From the NCBI RefSeq assembly GCF_000499385.1, contig NW_013654492.1, positions 1 through 21,877 on the forward strand: a stretch of DNA of 21,877 bases. Reading direction: 5' to 3'. Within the stretch, counting starts at the first letter, position 1. Each line of letters begins with the position of its first letter. The position numbers and the translations under genes are program-made. This document shows positions 10,256-19,296 of the stretch, in pieces. This DNA comes from Eimeria necatrix. Taxonomy: Eukaryota > Apicomplexa > Conoidasida > Eucoccidiorida > Eimeriidae. A model generated the notes under the pieces. It made no database searches. It was not told the DNA's origin and saw only the letters and a program-made list of their open reading frames with translations.

Positions 10256-10326
10256 GGCATCTGCAGCAGCAGCAGCAGTAGCAGCGGCAGCAGCAGCAGT
10301 AGCAGCGGCAGCAGCAGCAGCAGCAG
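10256..10326 (+). repeat. CAG/CGG repeat ahead of the phosphatase start
   Basis: A GCAGCAGCAG tract with interspersed GTA and CGG triplets. It ends in CAG|GTAAGG at 10327, a strong 5' splice-site match, so the 5' UTR or an upstream coding exon may be spliced here. No matching acceptor could be chosen. Confidence 0.6.
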
Positions 10327-10355
10327 GTAAGGGCAGGCCGGTCCTTGCTCGTCTT

Positions 10356-10761
10356 ATGACGTCCACAAATACTTTAAAAGAAAGGGAGACAGCGTCGGGC
10401 AGCAGCCGCGCAGTGTCTCTTATGGAGGCCCCCATGCATCTTGAAGGGGCCCTGCCAGCCTCGCGTGTGCCTCCGATTGTTTCCGCACTGAGCTACAGCA
10501 GCAGCAGCAGCAGCAGCTGCTGCAGCAGCAGCACCGGCACCAGCAGCAGCGCCAGCAGCACGGGCGGCGACTTCCCCTGCGAGGAGGCAGAGGGGGCCAG
10601 GGGGCCCCCCAAGCTGCAAGCTGCTGCAGTGCAGGCAGCTGAAGCAGCAATAGAAACGCCTCATCTGCAGAGCATTGAAGAAGAAGACCGCTGCTCCTGT
10701 TTGCTGCTGCCGGAGCTTCCTTTGCAGCTGCCGCTGCACCTGCCCTCGCAGCTTCCGCTGC

Positions 10762-10804
<43 letters not shown>

Positions 10805-11086
10805 GTGTCCGAGTGAGGGCGTGTTAGACGTGTGCTCCTGCCTAACATTTGATGACCTGCCTCTGCTGCAGCAGCCAGATTCGCAGCCGAAGCTGCAAGA
10901 GGAGCAGCAGCAGCACGAGCAGCAGCAGCAGGAGAGCAGCAGGATTTCTGCTGCTGACGACGCAGCGCCGGTGCTTGTGCTGCCTCTTTTCAAAGTTGTT
11001 GAAGACACCCTGGCGCCCAGAGGCCTCTCGACGCCGAACTCGCACTGGCAGCAGCAGGAAGCAGATGGCGCGGACCAGCAGCCAGC

Positions 11087-11129
<43 letters not shown>

Positions 11130-11369
11130 GACCCCCGCAGGCTGCGGAAGCAGCGGCGGGTGCCCGAGCTGCAGCAGCCGCCGCAGTCCGAAACCGAAGA
11201 TGAAGAAGACAGAGCGCTGCGGTGGGAGTGCCGCGTGGTGACCCCGTGTGTGGGGGTGGGTGTTGACTGTTTGTCTGCAGAGGGCTGCGGATTAATAGTT
11301 TGTGGTTCTCCCTTTTCTCTTTTCGACAACTGCTGCACAGTGGAGCTGCCCAGCTCTTACTACATAGGC

Positions 11370-11401
<32 letters not shown>

Positions 11402-14400
11402 GCGCTGCCCGCTCAGCCCGCCCATCTCGGGAGCCCGCGCCGCCCGCACGGCCACCCGCAGAGGCAGCAAAACTCTCGCGCATTTGGGACATGTGGAAAA
11501 CAACACTTTGGAGTGGTCCCACTCCGCGGAAACGGAAGTAGTGGAAGACTACGACATTAGACCCATCAAAGTCTTTGTGGGCACCTGGTGAGATAAAGGA
11601 AACAAGCCTTGACATGTGCTGCTTCATGTTTCCAGTCCTTGCAGCAAAGGTATGAACATGAATGTGCTGCATTGCAAGTTCTTTCTGGCAAAGTGTCCCA
11701 TATAGGTGTGCGTCTGCGCGTGATTGGGAGTGCAAATATGCAGTTCTAGATATTTTCTTGTGCATGGAAATCCCCGCAAACATGCGAAGTGCTGTGCCTG
11801 TTGGTGGGATTTGTGGAAACGAACTTGCACACCTAGAGAAGCAGCAGAGGCTGTATTTCGATTAGCCGGAGAGAGGCAGAAAGCTGAACACTGAGGGGAG
11901 GAAACAACAGAGATTTGAGATGGAGTCCAGAAGAAAAACAGACAAAAGAAGTCCAAAGAACAGCAGCGGGGAAGGCCAGACAGCGAGACAAGCAGCGCCA
12001 AAGGCGGAGCCCGAAGCCGCAGGAGGAATAATGAGCCACAGAGCCCCGCAGGTGTAGAGCCAGAGGCAGCCAGAGAGGCAAAGGCGAATCTGGGAAGGCG
12101 GGAACTCTTGATGATTCAAATAGTTTCTAATGATAGAGGCTCGACCAACTCGAGATGGTTGAGGCTTTTTGTTATCTTTCGCCTCTTTACTCCACAGAAA
12201 CCACTGCATGGAGTCTTCCGTTAGCCACGGGCTTAGGGGTCTTTTGAAATCCACTGCATGCAGCGCATGCAGTGGGGTTTCTGGGCTGCGGATATTTATG
12301 GAATAAATACGGGGAAGCTGTGTGCGCAGCCCGTGCCTGTAATTGTGTCTTTGTTCTTTTGCATTTGTATTCCTCTTTTCCTTGCCTTCTGGTTCGGTTC
12401 TTCCTTTGTTCGTTTGGACAGGCTTTGCTGCCTTTTTCTGTCCATTGGCTGCTGCGTATGCTGCTTCATTTGTCTGCGTTTGTGTCCTTTTTGTGCGGCG
12501 ATCAAGGAATACGGAGTACCAGGAGTTTGCACCGGAGTACATCAGCTCCTTGGAGGCGCAGCTCCAGAGCAGAAGTTAGTATATCGCTCAGGCAGCCTTT
12601 GTTTTCCCTGCTGTCTTTGAATGCTCATTTCCCTTTTCTTTTTCCAAGTGGCTCTTCTTATCTTTTTCTGCATTTGAAGGCTTTTTCGCTTATTGTTGTC
12701 CTTTTCCGTTTGCTTTTTTCTCTGCTTGCCTTTGACAGCGTTGTCCTGCTGTCTAGACTGTCTTGTCTTCCTTTTTCCTCTGTGTTCTGACCCCCAGACT
12801 CCAGTCTTATTGTGGTTCTTCTTTTTCTGCATTTGCTTGTCTGTGATGCTGTTAATCTTTGTTCACTTCGCTGTCCATTCCTATTGCTAGCCATTTACGC
12901 TGCTGCACCCTCTGCAGCTGTGCTTGGGCTTTTGTGATTGGCTCTGGTATAAAAAAGTTCGGTGTTCCCATCTCTCTCTGTTTCCACTGTTTTTGTTTTT
13001 CCTCTTTGCCTTCTCTTTCTGTTTTTTGGCTGCACCTGCCTCTCGCTGCAGCTGCTGCTGCTGGCGTTTCTGTCCTTTACTCCAGCAGCTTTGCATCTGC
13101 TTCTGGATTTGAATTTGCATGTTTTGCTGCTTTTCCCGCTGCACTGCGCAACGCCAGGCGGAAGCCCGCAGCGCAAAGGCCCCACCACTTCGGTGGAGTG
13201 GAGCGAAGCCGGCAGCCAGGCAGTCCGGCTGCGGGCCTCGCAGTCCTCCACCTCCACCCTGACCATTGGTCAGGACACGGAGGTGGAGAGCCACATGGAC
13301 TCCGACAGCGAAGACTCCACGCTCAGCGAGACTCCGCCTCTCATCCAGCGCCGCTCCACTCTTTCCCTCAGCAAGCCGGCCCCCAACCAGCAGCCGCTGA
13401 AGGACTGGCTGCTTCCGGGCTACGACGTTTACGTCGTCACGCTTCAAGAAGTCACCAGTAAATGACCACTTCCACGCAACTCCCTTGCATGCAACGCATG
13501 CATGCAACGCATGCATGCAACGCATGCATGCAGCGCATTCAAGCAACGCATGCATGCAACGCATGCATGCAGCGCATGCAAGCAACGCATGCATGCAACG
13601 CATGCAAGTGCCGGGAGGCATGCTTCAGTTGCGGCTTGCGCAGCGCTGACCAGGCAGCTGGCAACCCGCCGTTCAAGAGCAGCTGCTGCTGGCTGCTGCT
13701 GGCTGCTGCTGAATGCTGCTGGCTGCTGCCGGCTGCTTCTGGCTGCTGCTGGCTGCTGCCGGCCGCTGCTGGCTGCTGCTGGCTGCTGCTGACTGCTGCT
13801 GACTGCTGCTGGCTGCTGCCGGCTGCTGCTTGCTGCTGCTGGCTGCTGCTGGAAGAGCAGCACACAAATTGGAAGAAGAGTCAGTGACGGACTGCTAGTG
13901 TTGCTTGAGTGACTGCTGCAGATGATAACATATTTAGCGCTATTGGACTTTATCTCGAAGTTGAAAATGGGGAACACTACTTGAGAGTTAGCATGGGAGA
14001 CGGCAAAATATCTGGGTTAGGCAAAGGGGCCTGGACAAAGATGAAGGCCACTTGTAAGACTGTGAAATTGCAAAGAAGGCATTTGTCTTTCGCCTTTTTC
14101 TCTTCTTGTATTCCTATCTGTAAAGTGTTTTCTTGCATTCTACCTCTTTGCACTTCAACGGTGTTTTCGTCTCTGCTCTTTTATCGCTTTTCCGTCTTTG
14201 TTTTTTTGCTGCCTGCCTCAGTAATGTGTTTATCTCTTTGCTGCGCATCTCTTGTCTTTTCTTTCTTTCCTTTTTCTTTTGCTCTCTTGCCCCTCTGTCT
14301 CTCTTTTCTTCTCTACTTGTCAGTACTGTCAGTTTGCTTCTCGAGGTTCCTTGCACATGGTGACATTTCCCTTATTCTCACATCTTTGTTTTGTTTTGTC

Positions 14401-14609
14401 TTTCCCTGCTTCCATGAATTCTTCTCATTGGAAAAATGCATTTATTTTCTTTTTGCACGAGCAAAAAAAGACAAAGCTCAATTTATTTAGTCTGAAATGT
14501 CAAATATTTTTCTCTTTTTTGCTTAGCCATGGCCTGCTGGATCCGACAGTCCGCGCGTTCTCCAGTCGGGCCGGTGACCCCTTTGGCGTACAAGGCTTTT
14601 TCCTTTAGT

Positions 14610-14695
<86 letters not shown>

Positions 14696-17352
14696 TTGCG
14701 TGCGTTTTGCTTCTGCTGCGGGCATGCATGCTGCTGTTGGGCTGGCAAGCATTCAGGTCTCTGCGCTGGCACAGCTGCATGCACTTATGTGTGCACTTTG
14801 TTGGGGCTGCATGCATGCGGCTGCTGCTGCTGCTTCTTTTGGGTTTTGTTCAGCGAGAATAAACGCGAGCAAAGGAGCTTTGACTTTGGTGTTGAAGATT
14901 CATGACCAAGTTGTCTGCTTCGTGGGCTGCCACATGCCAGCCTCGGGCGTCAAGGTGAGTTGTTCTTTTTACTTAATAATTTTTATTTTTATTTTTTATC
15001 TTTTTGTTGTCTTGATCTACTTGTTTACCTTTCTATTCGTTGTGTTTTCTCGTAGACATGCTTATTTCTGCTTCCGTTTCTGGTGACTAATCATCATCAG
15101 GCTTTCGTCACCATCTTTAGTTTGGATCGTTCTCTTGCAGTTTGATTTGTGGCCACTGCAGCAGCAGCAGCACTGCTTGCTGCTGCTGCTTCCGTCTTTG
15201 CTGCTGCGGCTTTTACCTGCGACGGCGCAGCCGTTGGAAAGCACGGCAAAATGCCTTTCTCTTGTGTTTCATTTGCTGCTTTGCAACTCTCTCCCTTTGC
15301 TGCCTTTCAACTTTTTCTTTTCCCTTTACGCTGTTGACCCCGGCGTGGAAATGAATGCATGCATGGGGCCTGCATGCATGCACTTGCTGCATGCATTTGC
15401 AAGCGCATGCGCTGCATGCAAATGCATGCGCTGCGTGCAAATGCATGCGCTGCATGCGGAAGCCCCGATGTTTTCTTTGCTGCGCAGGGCCGTGTCCGCG
15501 CCCGCAAGCACATTCGCCAGAAACTGGCTCAAGTCTATTCAAATTGTGCAGAAGCTGATTTCACTCGGGTCTTCCACCACGTCATTTGGGCTGGAGACTT
15601 CAACTTCAGACTGCAGGCCACCCCTGAGATTTACAGTGAGCTCCCCCCGCAGCAGCAGCAGGCAGCAGCAGGCAGCAGCAGGCAGCAGCAGGCAGCAGCA
15701 GGCAGCAGCAGGCAGCAGCAGGCAGCAGCCTTACCCATGAGCAGCACATGAGGCTACACGCATGCAATCCTGTGCACATAGACTCAGCTACCTTGCTGCA
15801 GTGCGGCAATTGCTGCAGCTGCAGCAAATGCCAAGGGGCACAAATAGTTGGGAAACTAATGCTTTTGCATGCATGCAGAGAAAGCATGCTGCAGCTAGCC
15901 TGTTGCGGCGCAAGCTCTGCAAGAGGCTGCAGTATGGCTGCTGCTGGGCTTGCCATTCTGCCAAGTTTGATCTGATTTGCTGCTGCTGCTGCTGCTGCTG
16001 CAGTGCCGCTGCTGGAGAAGCTAAACATTAAGGCCCTGCTGCAGTACGACGAGTGCAAGGAGGACTTTGGCCAAGACATGCAGCTTCACGTACACCCCAG
16101 CACTTGCATCCATCGCTGCTTTCTCATTTCTCGCAGTTTCTTCATTGCATGCAAATCACTTTTTTGTTGTCCTACTCGCAGCTTTTTCTCTAATTTGTTT
16201 TTTCCCTCTTTCTTCTCTACTGCCTCGCTCTGCAGCTCTTACCCCACATTTCAGAACACTTTTTTCCTTCCCCGTGCATGCAGTGTCGCTGGCTAGCCAG
16301 CATGCGTCTCGCTAGCTAGCTAGCTAGCTAGCTAGCTAGCCTGCATGCATGCTTGCATGCATGCTTGCATGCATGCAGGCCTGGGTGCATGCATGCATGC
16401 ATGCATGTGGAGTTAATTGTATTTTGCATTTATCTGCGCATGCATGTTTGTGTTGATCAGCAAATGCGGGAAGCGCCTGTAGAGTTTTTGCCGACTTATA
16501 AGAAGGCAGACGGCCGGCCGCCCCTGGACACCAGCGACCCTGACTGGCCTTTGAAAGAATACCAAGTGCAAATGAAAAAGGGAGTTTTGGGGCAGCGCAA
16601 GACAGTGGAAAGGCCTCCCTCGGTGAGTGCGGTGTACGTACACCTGAATAGTGAATAGTGGAACTCGCCGTCCCCTCTCAGCTTCTTTATTTATCTTTAT
16701 TTCGACAGAGCTGCAGCAGCTGCAAAAGCTAGGGAGTCTGCAGCGGAGTATTGAAGTCCGCTGCATGCGTTTTGGACTTCTTGCAGTGGTGCGACCGAGT
16801 CTTTTACTGGTCAATGCCGGCAGTGAAGTCCTTCTTAAGAACAGTTCCTGGAGCTTACTTCGCAGCAACTCCCAAGGAAACAAGTACGCAAATGCCACTT
16901 TATTCAGGTTTTAGCAATAAGTTTATATTTAGGTGAAGTTGGGGCTCATTGCCTTTTCTTTTGTTCACAAATTAGCTTTTGCTGCTGACTTGTTCAGACA
17001 AACAAACTAGCAGAAGTTACGGGCTTATTGCCGTTTTCACGTCTTTTTCTTTCGTTTTCCTTGTGAATCTTCGCTGTACTTCGTGTTTGTGTCCAAATAG
17101 GAACTTTATTTTTATTTGTTTTCTTCTTTTTGTGAAAGTCTTTATTTGTTTTCTTCTTTTTGTGAAAGTCTGGCCGCCACACTCGCTTCCTGGGTCTCGG
17201 GTTTGCTGCACTTTGCAGGTGTTCTCATGGCCAGCGACCACGCCCCTGTGGGCTGCGGCTTTTATCTTTACGCCTTGCGTTCGGAGCCTCCCCGCATTTT
17301 CTTTGGCCAGAAGAATAACACAGACAAAAGACAAAAACAAATTAAAGAATAA
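10356..17352 (+). CDS. Inositol polyphosphate 5-phosphatase (11 exons)
   Basis: My model is join(10356..11587, 12507..12574, 13158..13457, 13922..14053, 14527..14607, 14854..14954, 15488..15635, 16004..16089, 16461..16622, 16787..16883, 17219..17352): 2541 nt, 846 residues, all junctions in phase. The family removes the 5-phosphate from phosphoinositides or soluble inositol phosphates using Mg2+. Catalytic-domain motifs in order: FVGTWN (N412, codon for W split by intron 1), VVTLQEV (E531), CHMPAS (C630-H631), WAGDFNFRL (D675, N677), FLPTYKK (725-731), PPSWCDRV (PPS in exon 9, WCDRV in exon 10) and SDHAPV (D809, H810). All key residues are present, so it should be active. The N-terminal 400 residues are low complexity: Ser runs, a Gln run of about 14 near residue 136, another near 245, and Ser near 340. 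No signal peptide, SAC, SH2 or membrane segment is seen. The start is the first in-frame ATG; an upstream exon is possible. Exon 3 could alternatively start at 13179, in the same phase. Confidence 0.93.
10497..11400 (+). repeat. CAG microsatellites coding Ser and Gln runs in phosphatase exon 1
   Basis: Four main tracts lie near 10497-10560, 10761-10803, 11090-11128 and 11371-11400. In the single reading frame the first and last are read as AGC (Ser), the middle two as CAG (Gln), so phase differs from tract to tract. They belong to the N-terminal extension before the catalytic domain. Confidence 0.9.
11588..12506 (+). other. Phosphatase intron 1, with a perfect hairpin
   Basis: This 919-nt intron has donor CTG|GTGAGA and acceptor TCAAG|G, and splits the Trp codon of the GTWN motif after its second base. 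At 12251-12275 lies a perfect inverted repeat, CCACTGCATGC-AGC-GCATGCAGTGG. A related CCACTGCATGG occurs just upstream, near 12201. Confidence 0.88.
12575..13157 (+). other. Phosphatase intron 2, strongly pyrimidine-rich
   Basis: A 583-nt intron, donor GTTAGT, acceptor CGCCAG|G. The sense strand is mostly T and C throughout, and the 16-mer TCTTTTTCTGCATTTG occurs twice (12661 and 12820). Apparent open frames in it are Phe/Leu/Ser-rich artefacts of composition. Confidence 0.85.
13486..13602 (+). repeat. 13-bp minisatellite in phosphatase intron 3
   Basis: Nine tandem units of TGCATGCAACGCA with few substitutions (AGCGCA, TTCAAG and TGCAAG variants). The array starts 28 nt after the exon 3 donor (A|GTAAAT). 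There are no spacers. Confidence 0.92.
13681..13855 (+). repeat. 10-bp CTG-rich minisatellite in phosphatase intron 3
   Basis: About 17 units of GGCTGCTGCT with variants (GCC, TTC and GAC in place of GCT or GGC). It fills the middle of the intron, ahead of the exon 4 acceptor at 13921. Confidence 0.88.
14608..14853 (+). repeat. Phosphatase intron 5: CAG at the donor end, CTG at the acceptor end
   Basis: The donor GTAAGC runs directly into a CAG tract (14612-14694, with one CGG). The opposite triplet, CTG, appears at 14820-14834, shortly before the acceptor GTTCAG at 14853. The two blocks can base-pair in the RNA. The motif TGCATGCATG lies between them. Confidence 0.88.
15349..15460 (+). repeat. 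TGCATGCA-rich minisatellite in phosphatase intron 6
   Basis: The region starts with TGCATGCATG motifs and then holds about three copies of a 19-bp unit around GCGCTGCATGCAAATGCAT. It lies just before the exon 7 acceptor CTGCGCAG at 15487. The same intron has a local CAG/CTG hairpin at about 15158-15190. Confidence 0.8.
15636..16003 (+). repeat. Phosphatase intron 7: GGCAGCAGCA array at the donor, CTG run at the acceptor
   Basis: The intron begins GTGAGC, followed by seven or more 10-bp units of GGCAGCAGCA (about 15650-15729). It ends with a CTG run (15978-16001) whose last triplet is read CAG|T, making the 3' splice site. Exon 8 follows in phase 1. Confidence 0.88.
16306..16407 (+). repeat. 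GCTA and TGCA tetranucleotide arrays in phosphatase intron 8
   Basis: A run of (GCTA) to about 16340 is followed by (TGCA)-rich DNA to 16407. Both units are self-complementary, so each array can fold on itself. They lie within the intron 16090-16460, whose donor is the weaker GTACAC. Confidence 0.92.
17111..17170 (+). repeat. Perfect 30-bp tandem duplication in phosphatase intron 10
   Basis: Two identical 30-bp copies (17111-17140 and 17141-17170), each beginning TTTATTTGTTTTCTTC and ending GTGAAAGTC, lie 48 nt before the acceptor of the last exon. Their T-rich sequence may add to the polypyrimidine tract. Confidence 0.97.
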
Positions 17353-17626
17353 ACCCTGAGAACCTCACTGCCCCCTCCTGCTGCAGCAGCAGCAGCAGCA
17401 GCAGCAGACAGCTCGAGCCCCAGGCGCAGCTAATGCAAAGGCAGTGAGCGCCCCCTCGCCTGCTGCTGCTGCTGCTGCGCACTTTGCTGCAGCAGCACAA
17501 AAAGAGCCAGCGGAATCTGCGGGTTCTTCTTCTCTAAGTTCCCGCAGCACTTTTCGCCCGGGCTGATTTTATGGAGGCATTTAGTTTAAGCCCTCCGCCT
17601 TGTCTGCTTTCTTTAGCCAATATTTC

Positions 17627-17718
17627 AAGCAGCTAGCCAGCTAGCTAGTGCGCAGTCGACAGGCTCGCCAGCTTGCTAGCTAGCTAGCCAGCTGCCTAGC
17701 TAGCCAGCTGGCTAGCTA
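17627..17718. repeat. GCTAGC-type palindromic array
   Basis: Overlapping CTAGCTAGC, CAGCTAGC and CCAGCTGGCTAGC motifs, each self-complementary. The same family recurs in phosphatase intron 8 and in the last phosphotransferase intron. Confidence 0.85.
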
Positions 17719-18237
17719 CACAGCATGCAGCCCTTCGGAACTCAAGCTTTCGAGAGCAGCAGCAGCTGCTGCTGCTGCTGCTCCCGAATATATACTAAAC
17801 GCGCCCTTACGGGCAGCGGAACAAGAACAGCCTCTGCTGCAGCTAATTTTGCTTTGCAGCCACTTTTGCTTACTTCGTGTGGCAGCAGCAAATGGTGTAT
17901 TTTCGAGCAGCTGCGGGCAAACTAGTTGCGCTGCTGCTGCTGCAGTTGTTGCTGCTGGCGAACTAGCTGTGCTGCTGTTGCTGAAGCCGCGCCTGGCGTC
18001 GCTGAAGCCGCTGCTGCTGCAGCTTGATGCAGCAGCTAACTACTGCTGCTGCTGCTGCAGCTGCTGCTGCAGCTGCTGCTGCAGCTGCTGCTGCCGAAGT
18101 TGTGCTGGACCGAGTAGCAGCTGCGTCAGTTCACATCTTCCCCTTCAAATAGTTCGTCTTGCTGCTGCTGAGCAGCAGAAAACAAAGGGGCTTGCGCAGC
18201 CAGCCAGCCACAGGGCAACGCAAGAGCTAAATGACGT

Positions 18238-18575
18238 GCATGCGCACAAAGCAGCGTTTGCATGCATGCACGCATGCATGCATGCATGCATGCACGCGTG
18301 CATGCACGCATGCATGCACGCATGCATGCACGCGTGCATGCATGCGTGCATGCACGAAGTGCATCTATTCAAGCTCTCAATAAATGCATGCATGCCTGCC
18401 GTTTGCTTCTTCCCCGGCCGCCGCTTTTGAGAAGCCACCAGGGGGGTTTCTGCAGCAGCTAGCTGGGGCCGTCGCAACTTGCTGCGGCCGCGCGCGTGCA
18501 TGCATGCATGCATGCGTTTGCATGCGCGCATGCATGCATGCATGCATGCATGCATGCATGCGTTTGCATGCATGC
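18238..18575. repeat. Two TGCATGCA tetranucleotide arrays
   Basis: Runs of (TGCA) with occasional CGCA/CGTG changes at about 18238-18357 and 18496-18575, separated by unique sequence. Translation in any frame gives meaningless Met/His/Ala/Cys repeats. Confidence 0.9.
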
Positions 18576-18603
18576 ATATTGGAGTTTCGCGGAAAGCTCG
18601 GGC

Positions 18604-18915
18604 CTACTGCTCCTTGGCTCGGGCCACCTGGCCCACGCCAAAACAACTAATATTGAAGTGTTGGCAAATGAGGGAAACTGTAGACCGCAGCAAACTGACG
18701 AGGTAAAAAAAGCTCCACAGCAGCACTGCTGCGAGCACAGCGCTGCTGTAGGGGCTCAGCTGCTGCTTCTGCTGCTGCTGCAGCAGCTGCGGCAGCAGCA
18801 GCGCCCCCACTCCAGAAGCAGACGGCGACACGGCGTACAGCCAAATGCAGCAAAACCAAAACGGAAGCACAGGCCACTGGACAGGGGAGAAGTCCATCTG
18901 CACGCAAACGCATGC

Positions 18916-18968
<53 letters not shown>

Positions 18969-19264
18969 CCCAGTCACACTAGCCATTCTGTTCAGGTTGT
19001 GGGCTCAGCTAGGCGCACTCCCTAACCCTGCTTTCTGCTGGCTAGCCAGGGTCACTTTGCTTCTGCTGCTGGCAAAGCTAGCTGGCTAGCTGGCTAGCTG
19101 GTCAGCTGGCTAGCTGGCTAGCTAGCTAGCTGGCTAGCTGGCTAGCTGCTAAGTGCGCTGAACTCACCCTGCATGTGGCTGAGAGGTTCAGGCGAAGAGC
19201 GATAATGGCAGTGTTGCAAATCATTGTCCAGTAACATAGCACTGGATGCTCCCACATCACCGCT

Positions 19265-19296
<32 letters not shown>

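Larger units (their letters stand above)
17353..18603. other. Convergent intergenic region filled with palindromic repeats
   Basis: This separates the stop codons of the phosphatase (+) and the phosphotransferase (-), so it must hold both 3' UTRs and ends. Contents: CAG run (17383-17407); GCTAGC/CAGCTAGC array (17627-17718); CAG-CTG inverted pair (17755-17782); (CTGCTGCTGCAG)n, about 18040-18095; and two TGCATGCA arrays (about 18238-18357 and 18496-18575). I see no gene. Confidence 0.8.

Noticed and set aside
10661..11338. Long minus-strand frames rich in Cys, Leu or Ala opposite the phosphatase exon 1
   Set aside because: They arise because CAG/CTG repeats have no stop codon in any frame. 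The + strand frame is fixed by continuity with the 5-phosphatase domain.
13486..13602. CRISPR-like array
   Set aside because: Units are 13 bp and directly tandem with no unique spacers, in a eukaryotic intron.
14252..14608. Phe/Ser-rich frames across phosphatase intron 4
   Set aside because: They come from the T-rich intron. Exon 5 (14527-14607) is read in a different frame that joins exons 4 and 6 in phase.
18262..18646. Met/His/Ala/Cys repeat proteins from TGCATGCA arrays
   Set aside because: A tetranucleotide repeat gives the same four-residue cycle in all frames and both strands; there is no unique coding sequence.
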